Assembly (NCBI RefSeq): GCF_006442315.1
Contig: NZ_VFVY01000029.1
Coordinates: 1-64,000 of the forward strand
Source: Mesorhizobium sp. B2-3-4
GTDB lineage: Bacteria; Pseudomonadota; Alphaproteobacteria; Rhizobiales; Rhizobiaceae
Length of the DNA: 64,000 nucleotides
Direction: 5' to 3'
The notes under the pieces are model-generated. The model did no database searches. It was not told the origin of the DNA and saw only the letters and a program-made list of their open reading frames with translations. Positions 1-8,772 of this stretch are shown here, one piece after another. Numbering within the stretch: the first letter of the stretch is position 1; each line of letters opens with the position of its first letter. Both the position numbers and the translations under genes were made by a program.

Positions 1-28
1 CTCGGACCGGATGGCCATCCGGTCCGAG
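1..28. repeat. Perfect 28-bp palindrome at window edge
   Basis: Bases 1-28 read identically on both strands (arms CTCGGACCGGATGG and CCATCCGGTCCGAG with no loop). It could be a bidirectional terminator or an intergenic repeat. No T-run follows within the window and the sequence to the left is not visible, so its role is open. Confidence 0.5.
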
Positions 29-132
29 GCTCAGTCGCTTACATCGCACAAACTCTCCTCCGTGCAGATACAAGGGGAAGCGCTGGCCCCTCAAGAGGAA
101 CGATCGCAGAGCCAATTACGACAAAGGCTGGC

Positions 133-188
133 GCCGCCCCTCATCTGGCTGTCGCCATCTTCTCCCCGTAAACGGGGAGAAGGACGCT
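133..188. repeat. RIME-like intergenic palindrome
   Basis: The stretch begins GCCGCCCCTCATCTGGC and ends in a perfect hairpin at 159-182 (CTTCTCCCCGT, AA, ACGGGGAGAAG). Related pieces occur at 10841-10891, 22531-22578 and, in part, 59536-59596. The pattern matches the known rhizobial intergenic mosaic elements, which carry CCCTCATCC and CTTCTCCCCGT blocks. It lies directly downstream of the minus-strand glutathione transferase gene, so it may also act as an mRNA 3' structure. Confidence 0.65.
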
Positions 189-191
189 CCG

Positions 192-800
192 TCAACCCAC
201 CCACCCTATCGGCACATGTCCCTGATCCGCCTCGACGCGGCCAAGCCAGGCCACGACCGCCGGATAGGCGTCGAGCTGGAAGCCGCCCTGCTCCGCCGTA
301 TGCGTGTAGGCATAGAGGGCTATGTCGGCGACGCTGAAGGCGCGGCCGGCGAAGAAGGCATTGCTCTCCAGATATCTGTTCATCACGCCGAGCGCCTTGT
401 TGCCGCGCTCCAGCGTCACCGCCAGCCGCTCCGGCGTCGCGTCCCTGGCGCGCTCGGGAAACGTCAGCAGCGCCTTGCGCACGGCGATATAGGGCTCGTG
501 GCTGTACTGCTCGAAGAACAGCCACTGATAGGCGAGCCCGCGCTCATATTTGTCCGCCGGCAGGAAGCGCGTGCCTTCGGCGAGATAGAGCAGGATGGCG
601 TTGGATTCGGCCAGCCGCCGGCCGTCGTCGAGTTCCAGCAGCGGCACCATGGCGTTCGGGTTCTTGGCGACGAAGTCGGCCTTGCGCGTCTCACCGCTAT
701 GCGAACTCACCTCGACCGTGGTGAAGGCCAGGCCGAGCTTGGCCATCAGCAGGCGCGGCTTGTAGCAATTGCCGCTGTCGATCATGTTGTAGAGTATCAT
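192..800 (-). CDS. Glutathione S-transferase family protein
   Basis: The 202-residue product has the usual GST layout. An N-terminal thioredoxin-like domain (about residues 1-78) carries MVPLLELDDG with the cis-proline and LAESNAILLYLAEG for glutathione binding. An all-helical C-terminal domain carries the N-capping segment FSVADIALYAYTH. GSTs conjugate or transfer glutathione to electrophiles in the cytoplasm. The start, MILYNMIDSGNCYK, sits at the beta1 strand, so little is missing. A Cys at position 12 could be the catalytic residue instead of Tyr or Ser, as in beta- or omega-like bacterial classes; this is inferred. No substrate can be assigned. Confidence 0.88.
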   Translation of the reverse strand: MILYNMIDSGNCYKPRLLMAKLGLAFTTVEVSSHSGETRKADFVAKNPNAMVPLLELDDGRRLAESNAILLYLAEGTRFLPADKYERGLAYQWLFFEQYSHEPYIAVRKALLTFPERARDATPERLAVTLERGNKALGVMNRYLESNAFFAGRAFSVADIALYAYTHTAEQGGFQLDAYPAVVAWLGRVEADQGHVPIGWVG

Positions 801-882
801 TGTCGTCCCCGAGCGCTGCTTGTGCGGGCGCGATTATCGCAGCGGCGGCGTTCTCAACCAATGATTTGTTTTGGCGTGACCA

Positions 883-1737
883 TCAGCGCCGCTTATGCAA
901 CGGGACGACCTTGCTGTCGAAGCCCAGCAGCGCCTCGATGGCAAGCGGCCTCTCGTCGAAGATCGTGCCGGCCAGCGCCGGGCGCCCGAGCAGAAAGCCC
1001 TGCAGCAGGTCGACACCGCCTTCCAGCGCGACGCGCAGATGGATGGGTTGCTCGATGCCCTCGACCAGCACCCTGGCGCCCCGATCGTGCAGACTGGACA
1101 CCAGCGGGCGGAAGAACCGCTCCGCGGCGGCGTGGCGACAGAATTCCGCGAACCAGCCGCCATCGATCTTGACGATGTCGGGCTTGAGCAGGCTCACCCT
1201 CTCCTCGGTCGAATGGCCTGTACCGAAATCGTCGATGGCGATGCGGATGCCGTCACGCCGCATTTCACGCACCAGCCTGGCCAGCAGCGCATCGTCCGCC
1301 GCCTGCTCGGTGATTTCACAGACCAGCATGGCGGGCGCGAGGTCGAGTTCGCCGAGGTGCCTGCTCATCAGCCGTATCTCGGCCAGCGCCCGGCCAGGAT
1401 GGTCGTTGACCAGCGGATTGTAGTTGAAGAACAGGTCGAGCCCGTCGACGCCGATATTGTGGAAATTCCTGAGATGCAGCACCCGGCACAAGGTTTCGAC
1501 GAACAGCCGGTCGCCGGCGGCGATGCCGTCGAAGAACATCTGCGGCGACCCGGGCCGGCCGGCGCGATGCGGCTCGATCAGGCCTTCGACGGCCACCGGG
1601 TGCAGGCTCTCGCCGCGCGGAGCATAGATCGGCTGGTAGGCGCTGCGCAGGCGGAAGTCGCCATGGACGCCATATTCGATGCCGACCTCGTCGACGAAGA
1701 TCGCATCGCCGACATTGCGCCGCCGCTCGGCCTTCAT
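883..1737 (-). CDS. EAL-domain protein, second of a coupled pair
   Basis: A 284-residue soluble protein that is essentially one EAL domain. Recognisable pieces are YQPIYA, VEGLIEPHR at the EAL position (EGL instead of EAL), FFNYNPLV, CEITEQ, IDDFGTGHS, KPDIVKIDG and VEGIEQ near the C-terminus. EAL proteins hydrolyse cyclic di-GMP or act as degenerate binders or adaptors. Most acidic residues are kept, so activity is possible. The ATG at 1737 overlaps the stop of the upstream EAL gene as ATGA, implying translational coupling. Reading further upstream in this frame only gives shadow sequence of the other gene, so ATG 1737 is preferred. It has no GGDEF or membrane segment. Confidence 0.82.
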   Translation of the reverse strand: MKAERRRNVGDAIFVDEVGIEYGVHGDFRLRSAYQPIYAPRGESLHPVAVEGLIEPHRAGRPGSPQMFFDGIAAGDRLFVETLCRVLHLRNFHNIGVDGLDLFFNYNPLVNDHPGRALAEIRLMSRHLGELDLAPAMLVCEITEQAADDALLARLVREMRRDGIRIAIDDFGTGHSTEERVSLLKPDIVKIDGGWFAEFCRHAAAERFFRPLVSSLHDRGARVLVEGIEQPIHLRVALEGGVDLLQGFLLGRPALAGTIFDERPLAIEALLGFDSKVVPLHKRR

Positions 1738-2630
1738 GGCGCGATCCTTCGGCCGAAAGCCTTTGCCGGCCGCCCCGTGCGCGGGACAATGGTGGCGGGA
1801 GCAGGCGCATGGTTCGCAGCGGCAACGGGCTCCGGTTCGCTCCTGGCGAAAACACGGAAGCTCGTGGGCGCGAGTTCGGGACGCGCCAGCACGTAACCCT
1901 GAACCATCGAGGCGCCCGATCTCTCGGCCAGTTCCAGTTGCCAGCCTTCCTCGATGCCTTCGAATACGGTCCGGATGCCCTGGTCCTCGAAGCTCCGCAC
2001 CATGGATGTCAGCAGCGCGAAACCGGGGCCCGATTCCATCAGCTGCGTGATCCAGTGCGCATCGAACTTGACGATGTCGGGTTTCAGTTCCTTGATCCGC
2101 TTGATGTCGGAATCGTCGGCGCCATAATCGTCGACAGCGATCCGGAAGCCATTGCCTTTCAGCGCCGCCACGAAACCGTGCAGGGTCTCCTGCGACGCCG
2201 ACCTCTGCTCCGTCACCTCGCATACGACGCGGCCCGGATCGATGCCGGCCTCGTGCAGCACCAGCCGCATGTCGCGCAAGGCGCTGTCGGCGATCGCGCG
2301 CTCGGTGAACACCGACGGGTCGAAATTGACGAAGATCGATGGCTCCCTGGGCAGGCAGGCGCCGGCATTGAGCAGATGCAGTGTCCTGGTCAGCGCTTCG
2401 ACATGCAGGCGGTCGGCCGCCGGACAGGTCGAGAAGAAGGTCATCGGCGATTGCGGCTCGCCATCGCGAAACGGCCGGATCAGCCCCTCGAACGCGGCAA
2501 TCGAGAGCTTGCCCTCCTTGAAGGCAAAGATCGGCTGGAAGGCGCTCTGCAGCGTATAAATGCCCCAGACACCTGACGAGGTGCCGTCATCATGACGGAT
2601 GATATGGGCAAGCCCAATGCTGCGCGACAA
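1734..2630 (-). CDS. EAL-domain protein, first of a coupled pair
   Basis: A 298-residue EAL-fold protein, paralogous to the next gene. Motifs are FQPIFAF, FEGLIRPFRDG (EGL in place of EAL), FVNFDPSV, CEVTEQ, VDDYGADDS, KPDIVKFDAHW and FEGIEEG. Compared with catalytic domains, the loop-6 motif DDFGTGYS has become DDYGADDS, which suggests reduced or lost cyclic di-GMP hydrolysis (inference). Translation appears to begin at a TTG preceded by GAGGA seven bases upstream; no ATG lies nearby in frame. The last about 30 residues are Ala/Pro-rich and lie outside the domain. It is divergent from the aminotransferase gene. Confidence 0.8.
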   Translation of the reverse strand: MSRSIGLAHIIRHDDGTSSGVWGIYTLQSAFQPIFAFKEGKLSIAAFEGLIRPFRDGEPQSPMTFFSTCPAADRLHVEALTRTLHLLNAGACLPREPSIFVNFDPSVFTERAIADSALRDMRLVLHEAGIDPGRVVCEVTEQRSASQETLHGFVAALKGNGFRIAVDDYGADDSDIKRIKELKPDIVKFDAHWITQLMESGPGFALLTSMVRSFEDQGIRTVFEGIEEGWQLELAERSGASMVQGYVLARPELAPTSFRVFARSEPEPVAAANHAPAPATIVPRTGRPAKAFGRRIAP

Positions 2631-2844
2631 GGCTTCCTCGCTCCGCGAACCGGCGGAATTGGATTTACGATCCTGCCATGCAAGCCTCTACCGCGCGTTA
2701 ATGAACTTTCTATTGATCACGCCTCATTGACCGTGTCGCCAGACCTGGCCCAGCCGACAACGCTTGCACTCGCCGGCATCATGCGACATGAGAAGCGCCG
2801 CGGCCGCTCCTGGCCGCGCCGATCCTTTGGAGAGACAAAAGGTC

Positions 2845-4047
2845 ATGGCCTTTCTTGCCGACACACTTTCGCGCGTAAAGCCTTCCGCCACCATCGCAGT
2901 GACGCAGAAAGCCCGCGAGCTGAAAAATGCCGGCCGCGACATCATTGGCCTCGGCGCCGGCGAACCCGATTTCGACACGCCAGACAACATCAAGAATGCC
3001 GCGATCGAGGCCATTCGCCGTGGCGAAACCAAATATCCGCCGGTTTCAGGCATCGTCCCGCTGCGCGAGGCGATCGCCAAGAAATTCAAGCGCGAGAACA
3101 ATCTCGACTACAAGCCCGAGCAGACCATTGTCGGCACCGGCGGCAAGCAGATCCTGTTCAACGCCTTCATGGCGACGCTGAACCCCGGCGACGAGGTCGT
3201 CATCCCCCGCCCCTACTGGGTCAGCTATCCCGAAATGGTGGCGATCTGCGGCGGCACCTCGGTGTTTGCCGACACTTCGATCGAGAATGGTTTCAAATTA
3301 ACCCCGGCCGTGCTGGAGAGGGCGATCACGCCGAAGACCAAATGGCTGTTGATGAACTCGCCGTCGAACCCCTCGGGCGCCGCCTACACCGAGGCCGAAC
3401 TGCGCGCGCTGGCCGACGTGCTGCTCAAGCATCCGCATGTCTGGACGCTGACCGACGACATGTACGAGCATCTGACCTATGGCGATTTCGTCTTCAAGAC
3501 CATCGCCGAGGTCGAGCCCAAGCTCTACGAGCGCACGCTGACCATGAACGGCGTCTCGAAGGCCTATGCCATGACCGGCTGGCGCATCGGCTACGCGGCC
3601 GGTCCGGTCCAGCTGATCAAGGCGATGGACATGATCCAGGGCCAGCAGACCTCGGGCGCCTGTACGATCGCGCAATGGGCTTCGGTGGAGGCGCTCAACG
3701 GTCCGCAGGATTTCATCGCCAAGAACAAGGCGATCTTCCAGGGGCGGCGCGACCTCGTCGTCTCGATGCTCAACCAGGCGCGCGGCATCTCTTGCCCCTC
3801 GCCCGAAGGCGCCTTCTATGTCTATCCGTCCTGCGCCCAGCTGATCGGCAAGAAGACCAAGGCCGGCAAGGTTATCGAGACCGACGAGGCCTTCTGCTCG
3901 GAACTGCTCGAAGCCGAGGGCGTGGCCGTGGTGTTCGGCTCGGCCTTCGGCCTCGGCCCCAACTTCCGCATCTCCTACGCCACCTCCGATGCATTGCTGG
4001 AGGAAGCCTGCACGCGCATCCAGCGCTTCACGGCATCGTTGACCTGA
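2845..4047 (+). CDS. aatA: Aspartate aminotransferase (class I, PLP)
   Basis: The 400-residue protein is a fold-type I aminotransferase of the I-gamma branch, which transfers the amino group between aspartate and 2-oxoglutarate in the cytoplasm. Seen are GLGAGEPDFDTPDNI near the N-terminus, the PLP-contacting GGKQILFNA, NSPSNPSG with the substrate-binding Asn, TDDMYEHLTYGD with the PLP-ring Asp, the Schiff-base lysine in NGVSKAYAMTGWRIGY, and the C-terminal FRISYATS arginine that binds the substrate carboxylate. The start at 2845 follows a GGAGAG box and gives MAFLADTLSRVKPSAT, the form I know from rhizobial AatA. Upstream in-frame ATGs lack such support. A strong terminator follows. Confidence 0.93.
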   Translation: MAFLADTLSRVKPSATIAVTQKARELKNAGRDIIGLGAGEPDFDTPDNIKNAAIEAIRRGETKYPPVSGIVPLREAIAKKFKRENNLDYKPEQTIVGTGGKQILFNAFMATLNPGDEVVIPRPYWVSYPEMVAICGGTSVFADTSIENGFKLTPAVLERAITPKTKWLLMNSPSNPSGAAYTEAELRALADVLLKHPHVWTLTDDMYEHLTYGDFVFKTIAEVEPKLYERTLTMNGVSKAYAMTGWRIGYAAGPVQLIKAMDMIQGQQTSGACTIAQWASVEALNGPQDFIAKNKAIFQGRRDLVVSMLNQARGISCPSPEGAFYVYPSCAQLIGKKTKAGKVIETDEAFCSELLEAEGVAVVFGSAFGLGPNFRISYATSDALLEEACTRIQRFTASLT

Positions 4048-4076
4048 TCGCAGTCGACAAGACCTTCGAACTCAGG

Positions 4077-4105
4077 AAACCCGGCTCACGGCCGGGTTTT
4101 TTGTT
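4077..4105 (+). terminator. Rho-independent terminator after aatA
   Basis: AACCCGGC, loop TCACG, GCCGGGTT, then six T residues. It lies 30 bases after the aatA stop and just before the 3' end of the convergent efflux gene. Confidence 0.88.
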
Positions 4106-4107
4106 AC

Positions 4108-5652
4108 TCAGACCTGCTGTTCCGCTTCTTTCGCGACCCGCGCCTCGGCCGGCGCCAACACCGCCATCAGCAAGGCGGCTGCAAGGAAAGCGCCGATCGC
4201 GGCCGTCAGCATCGCGGCGTGGAAGCCGCCGGCATAGGCGGCGGCGAAGAGATCATGCACGCCACGCTCGCCGATCGCCGCATCGGTTGCGAAATCATGC
4301 CTGGAAACCGCGGCACGGGCGGCCTGCTCGGCATTGGCGACACCGGCATCGCGCAGATATCCCGTCAGCAGACTGGTCGCCCGCATGCTCATCAGCGCGC
4401 CGAGCAACGCAATGCCGATGGCAAGGCCGCTCTGGCGCGTGGCATTGATGACCGCCGACACCATGCCCGAGCGCTCGCGCGGCGCATAAGACATGGCCGC
4501 GGCACTTCCCGTCGGGATCGCCAGCGAGTTGCCGAGCCCGCCGATGACGAACAGCAGGCAGAGCCATGCGTAAGGCGTCGAGGTGCCGGCCCAGCACATG
4601 CCGAGCAGCGACAGGCCGATGCCTGTGTAGCCCAGCGTCATCAGCGCGGAATGGCCAAAGCGCGCGCTCAACCTGCCGATCCATGGCGACACCACGATCT
4701 GCACCAGGAAGGCCGGCGCCATGCGCAGGCCGGTCTGCGTCGGCGACCAGCCCTGCACCTGCTGCAGGAACATCGAGAAGAAGAAGACGCTGGTGTAGGA
4801 GGTGAAGCCGAGCGCGAACGAGGCGACGTTGGCGACGGCGAAGCGCACGTCGCCAAACAGCCCGAGCGGCAGCATGGGTCTCGGCGTGCGCGCTTCGAAG
4901 GCGAGGAAGGCCGCGAGGAAGGCAATGCCGACGACCAGCGCCGCGATCGTCCTTGCATCACCCCAGCCATTCTCGCCGGCCGATATCAGGCCAAAGGTCA
5001 GCGCGCCCAGCCACAGGATCGAGAGTGCCAGCCCGACGAGATCGAGATGGGCATGTTCGGGATGCGCGGTCTCGCCGATCGACAGCGCACCGAGCACGAT
5101 GGTCACCAGGCCAAGCGGCAGGTTGATCAGGAATATGCTCTGCCAGCCGACCGTCTCGACCAGAATGCCGCCCAGCACCGGGCCGACCACCAGGGAAATG
5201 GCGGCGAAGGAGGCCCAGCCGCCAATGACGCCGGCGCGTTCGCGCGGATCGGGAAAGGCCTGCGTCAGGATCGAGAGCGCGCCCGGGATGAGCAGCGAGC
5301 CGGCGATGCCTTGCACCACCCGCCCCGCCAGCAGCACCGCCAGATTCGGCGCCACCGCGCAGATCAGCGAGCCGATGACGAAGATGGCGACGCCCGCGAG
5401 CCAGGAACGCTTGCGGCCATAACGGTCGCCGATTAGCCCGGACGACAGCATGAACGCCGACAGGCACAGCGTATAGGCATCGACCACCCATTGCAGCCCG
5501 CCGAAATCGGTGTTCAGCGCCTGCTGTATGGTCGGCAGCGCGACATTGACGATGCTGACGTCGAGCAGGGCGACGAAGGAGCCGAGATAGACGGCGGCAA
5601 CGAGAGGCAGACGGTTCGGCATGACGGATCCAGACATTGAGCTTGCAGTCAT
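4108..5652 (-). CDS. MFS efflux transporter, DHA2 family
   Basis: The product (514 residues from the first ATG) is a 14-helix drug:proton antiporter of the EmrB/QacA type in the inner membrane. Family signatures are FVALLDVSIVNVALP in helix 1 and RYGRKRSW in the loop 2-3 motif. The gene is divergent from a TetR regulator, and a palindromic operator sits just upstream, so export is probably induced by a TetR ligand. The start is uncertain: ATG at 5652, 5637 or 5622 are all in frame. Only 5622 has a GGA box at good spacing, and 5652 lies only eight bases from the operator. The substrate is unknown. Confidence 0.87.
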   Translation of the reverse strand: MTASSMSGSVMPNRLPLVAAVYLGSFVALLDVSIVNVALPTIQQALNTDFGGLQWVVDAYTLCLSAFMLSSGLIGDRYGRKRSWLAGVAIFVIGSLICAVAPNLAVLLAGRVVQGIAGSLLIPGALSILTQAFPDPRERAGVIGGWASFAAISLVVGPVLGGILVETVGWQSIFLINLPLGLVTIVLGALSIGETAHPEHAHLDLVGLALSILWLGALTFGLISAGENGWGDARTIAALVVGIAFLAAFLAFEARTPRPMLPLGLFGDVRFAVANVASFALGFTSYTSVFFFSMFLQQVQGWSPTQTGLRMAPAFLVQIVVSPWIGRLSARFGHSALMTLGYTGIGLSLLGMCWAGTSTPYAWLCLLFVIGGLGNSLAIPTGSAAAMSYAPRERSGMVSAVINATRQSGLAIGIALLGALMSMRATSLLTGYLRDAGVANAEQAARAAVSRHDFATDAAIGERGVHDLFAAAYAGGFHAAMLTAAIGAFLAAALLMAVLAPAEARVAKEAEQQV

Positions 5653-5659
5653 CTACGTC

Positions 5660-5676
5660 ACTGACCGACGGTCAGT
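5660..5676. promoter_or_regulatory. TetR-type operator between efflux pump and regulator
   Basis: ACTGACCG-A-CGGTCAGT is a perfect inverted repeat with one central base. This size and GACCG/CGGTC composition is common for TetR-family sites. It lies in the divergent gap next to the efflux gene start, so the adjacent TetR protein is the obvious binder (inference). Confidence 0.72.
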
Positions 5677-5795
5677 CAATAAGGGTAAGTCACTTTGGAA
5701 TCATTATAAAAAGCTTGTCTCACCGGCTAGAAGCAGCGTAATGGAAATCAATAAGCCAGTACCGCGAAAAGACTTTGAACGGTGAGCCAAACCCT

Positions 5796-6401
5796 ATGCC
5801 AGTCATTGCCAGGAAGGCGCTGAAACCGCGCACCAAGCCGGCCGAGGTGCGCCAGGACGATATCCTGCGCGCCGCCACGGCGCTGTTCATCGCCAAGGGG
5901 GTCGGCGCCACGACCGTCGACGAGATCGCCAGCCGCGCCGACGTCGCCAAGGGCACCCTCTATCTCTATTTCACCTCCAAGGAGGACGTCGTCATCGCCT
6001 TGCGCGAGCGCTTCGTCACGGGGTTTCGCGCCCGCATCCGCGACGCGATCGAAGCCTGCCCGCCCGACGACTGGACCGCGCGCCTGAAGAGCTTCGTCAG
6101 CGCCGGTATCGAGGCCTATCTCGTCGACTACCAGTTGCACGACGTCGTCTTCCACGATCATCGACCCGATCAACGGCGCATGAAGAGCGACAATCCCTTG
6201 CTCGGCGATCTCAGCACCCTTCTCGTTGCCGGCACAAAGGCCGGGGCGTGGTCGGTGGACGATGCGGACCTTGCGGCGATCGTCCTGTTCCAGGGCCTGC
6301 ACGGTGCGGTCGACGACGCCATAGAGCGCGGCCTGCGAGAGGGCGATGACCTTGCGCAAAACCTGTCCGCTCTGTTCCTGAAGATGCTGCGGCGGCCTTA
6401 G
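5796..6401 (+). CDS. TetR family transcriptional regulator
   Basis: The 201-residue product has an N-terminal TetR DNA-binding domain (about residues 17-65) with ILRAATALFIAKGVGATTV, the helix-turn-helix IASRADVAKGTLYLYF and TSKEDVVIALRERF. The C-terminal ligand domain is variable. ATG 5796 is preferred because GGTGAG lies about ten bases before it; a TTG at 5775 is an alternative giving seven more residues. Being divergent from a DHA2 efflux gene and beside a palindrome, it most likely represses that pump and perhaps itself. Confidence 0.87.
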   Translation: MPVIARKALKPRTKPAEVRQDDILRAATALFIAKGVGATTVDEIASRADVAKGTLYLYFTSKEDVVIALRERFVTGFRARIRDAIEACPPDDWTARLKSFVSAGIEAYLVDYQLHDVVFHDHRPDQRRMKSDNPLLGDLSTLLVAGTKAGAWSVDDADLAAIVLFQGLHGAVDDAIERGLREGDDLAQNLSALFLKMLRRP

Positions 6402-6417
6402 CTGCAAGCCGTGCCGC

Positions 6418-6813
6418 TCAGGCACCGTATTGCGCGCTGGAAACCTCCTCCAGCCAGTCGGCATGGACGCCGTCGAGCGCTTCCTGCATGGCGACATGCG
6501 TCATCGCCGATGCCGGCGCCGCGCCGTGCCAGTGTTTCTCGCCTGGCGCGAACGAGACCACGTCGCCCGCCCTGATCGCCTCGACCGGGCCGCCCCATGT
6601 CTGGGCAAGGCCGGCGCCCGAGGTGACATAAAGCGTCTGGCCGAGCGGATGCGTATGCCAATGGGTGCGCGCGCCCGGTTCGAAACTGACCAGCAGGGCC
6701 CTGAGCCGGGCCGGCGCCTCCTTCTCTATGATCGGCGTCTGCAGAACCCGGCCGGTGAAGTACTTTTCAGGCGCTATGGCGGTCGGCACGCTGCCGCAAG
6801 CAATGATCTTCAT
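6418..6813 (-). CDS. Small cupin-domain protein
   Basis: The 131-residue protein is a single cupin barrel. Cupin motif 1 is seen as GARTHWHTHPLGQTLYV (two His, then Gln where Glu is common) and motif 2 as GDVVSFAPGEKHWHGA with the late His. Metal binding is therefore likely. This resembles carboxymuconolactone/quercetinase-type small cupins often annotated only as cupin-domain proteins. The start at 6813 gives MKIIACGS; longer in-frame readings run into non-conserved sequence. It converges with the tetR gene. Substrate unknown. Confidence 0.8.
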   Translation of the reverse strand: MKIIACGSVPTAIAPEKYFTGRVLQTPIIEKEAPARLRALLVSFEPGARTHWHTHPLGQTLYVTSGAGLAQTWGGPVEAIRAGDVVSFAPGEKHWHGAAPASAMTHVAMQEALDGVHADWLEEVSSAQYGA

Positions 6814-7051
6814 CGTCGGTCCCTGGGGCTGAAGGTAGCCGGCAAATGTCGGCTCTCTGAATTGAAATGCATTCTCGGCGCGGATCGGCGCCGATGCAAC
6901 TGGCCATGCCGGCCTGGCTGAACGCGGCGCCGATTTTTCTCTTAACCATGAACCCTCCCCGCATGGCGGAGGCACGGAAAAATGACGGCGAATTCAATGT
7001 CTTCTTAACGGCTGCGCACTAGCCGTGAGCCTCTATTGCGGGGGCTGGCCG

Positions 7052-8581
7052 ATGAGCATACTGGCGACGATCAAGGACCACAGCGGCCGGATCTATCGCG
7101 GTATCCAGTCGCTGCTTGTGATCAGCATCGGCGCGGCGGCACTTGGCGCCTTCGACGTCTTGCGGGACCTGCCCGCCGGCACTGCCTTCGCCGTCTCGAT
7201 CCTGGCCACCAGCTTCGCCCTGCTGGCATTGATGTACATGCGCGCCAGCGTCGTCCATCGTCTCCAGTCGGCCGCCGCCGCCGAGGCCGAGAAACATCAT
7301 TTCCTGACCAGGGATGCGATGACCGGCGCCATGACGAGACGCTATTTCCTCGAAGCGCTGCGCGAAAGCCTGGGCACCATGCGCGACAGGCGCGAGGCGG
7401 CGCTGCTGTTGATCGACCTCGACCATTTCAAGCAGCTGAACGACACGTTCGGCCATCAGTTCGGCGACCTCACGCTTGCGCATCTGGTCAAGACTTCGGA
7501 GCGCATCTTTGCCGGCGCCATGGTCGGACGCCTCGGCGGCGATGAATTCGGCGTCATCATTCCGCATGGCGACCTCGCCGCCATCAACAGGGACGTCCGG
7601 CAATTGCTGGACGCCATGCGCGCCGGCAAATCGCATGAAGGCAAGACCATTCCGCTCTCCATTTCGGTCGGCGTGGCGCTGGCGCCAGCCCATGCCTCGA
7701 ACACGACGGAACTGATGCTGGTTGCCGACCTGGCGCTCTATGAAAGCAAGGCGGCGGGCCGTGGCCGCGTCACCGTCTTCGACGAGGAGATGCTGTCCGA
7801 CAAGCGCTACCGGCGCCTTGTCGAACGGGAATTGCGCGCCGCGGTCTATCTGGGCGAACTCGAGCTGCATTACCAGCCGATCGTCAACCCGGACGGGTCC
7901 ACCCATGCACTCGAGGGGCTGATCCGCTGGCGCCACCCGGTTCGCGGATTGATCGCGCCAGCCGAGTTCATTGCGATCGCCGAACGCTCGACGCTGATCG
8001 ACATGCTCGGCGAGTGGGTATTCAAGCGGGCCTGCGCCGACATCGACCAGTTCCCCGGCCGGCGCATCTCGATCAACGTCTCCGGCGAACAGCTCAAGCG
8101 CGACGAGATCGTCACCATGTGCGACCGCGTGCTGAAGGAAACCGGCCGGTCGGCGTCGCAGTTCATCATCGAGATCACCGAGACAGTGGCGACGGCCGCC
8201 ACATCGGAGATCCTGCGGCGTCTCGAAGCGTTGCGCGGCCTTGGCTTTCACATCGCGCTGGACGATTTCGGCACCGGTCATTGCGGCTTCAACTACCTGA
8301 AGACCTTGCCCATCGACATCATCAAGATCGATCGCTCCTACATCCGCTCCCTCGCCCATGACCAGGTCGCGCAGATATTCGTCTCGGCGCTGGCGCAGAT
8401 CGCGCGTATCCAGCACGTCACCATCGTGGCGGAAGGTGTGGAGACGGCGGAGGAATTCGCTCTCGCCAAGGCCGCCGGCTGCAACCGTTTCCAGGGCTAT
8501 TTCTTCGGCAGGCCGGCGCCGCGCGACAAGCTTGTGCTGCTTGCCGGTCGCTCGGTCGAGCCGCTCGCGCTCAGCGCCTGA
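7052..8581 (+). CDS. Membrane GGDEF-EAL cyclic di-GMP protein
   Basis: About 509 residues: two membrane helices (roughly residues 15-58), a GGDEF domain with intact GRLGGDEFGVI, and a C-terminal EAL domain with LHYQPIVN, LEGLIRWRHP at the EAL position, INVSGEQL, EITET, LDDFGTGHCGFNYLK, IDIIKIDRSYI and VAEGVET. Both synthesis and hydrolysis of cyclic di-GMP look possible, although the EAL motif reads EGL, as in the two EAL proteins at 0.9-2.6 kb. No inhibitory-site RxxD precedes GGDEF at the usual spacing that I can see. ATG 7052 follows GGGGGCTGG; a GTG at 7025 is the alternative. Confidence 0.87.
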   Translation: MSILATIKDHSGRIYRGIQSLLVISIGAAALGAFDVLRDLPAGTAFAVSILATSFALLALMYMRASVVHRLQSAAAAEAEKHHFLTRDAMTGAMTRRYFLEALRESLGTMRDRREAALLLIDLDHFKQLNDTFGHQFGDLTLAHLVKTSERIFAGAMVGRLGGDEFGVIIPHGDLAAINRDVRQLLDAMRAGKSHEGKTIPLSISVGVALAPAHASNTTELMLVADLALYESKAAGRGRVTVFDEEMLSDKRYRRLVERELRAAVYLGELELHYQPIVNPDGSTHALEGLIRWRHPVRGLIAPAEFIAIAERSTLIDMLGEWVFKRACADIDQFPGRRISINVSGEQLKRDEIVTMCDRVLKETGRSASQFIIEITETVATAATSEILRRLEALRGLGFHIALDDFGTGHCGFNYLKTLPIDIIKIDRSYIRSLAHDQVAQIFVSALAQIARIQHVTIVAEGVETAEEFALAKAAGCNRFQGYFFGRPAPRDKLVLLAGRSVEPLALSA

Positions 8582-8616
8582 GCCGGCCCGTCGCGCCGGC
8601 TTCCTATTTTTCTTGC
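8581..8616 (+). terminator. Terminator-like hairpin after GGDEF-EAL gene
   Basis: AGCCGGC, loop CCGTCGC, GCCGGCT starts at the last base of the stop codon. It is followed by TCCTATTTTTC, an interrupted T-run, so termination may be partial. Confidence 0.6.
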
Positions 8617-8772
8617 CCTCCCGGCAAACAAGTGGGACGATAATCGCGGGCAGGTCCAAAACAGGCCCGCCCGCGACGGTCGAACAGGCCGGCCGCCGCT
8701 AGGACCGATTGACCACGCCTGAACCATGCATGCCAGTCGGTCCCACGGGAAACGCCTGAGTGGAGGTCAGTC

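Noticed and set aside
1738..2223. N-terminal extension of the second EAL protein
   Set aside because: This part of the frame overlaps the first EAL gene and reads as Arg-rich shadow; the ATGA overlap gives a clean start at 1737.
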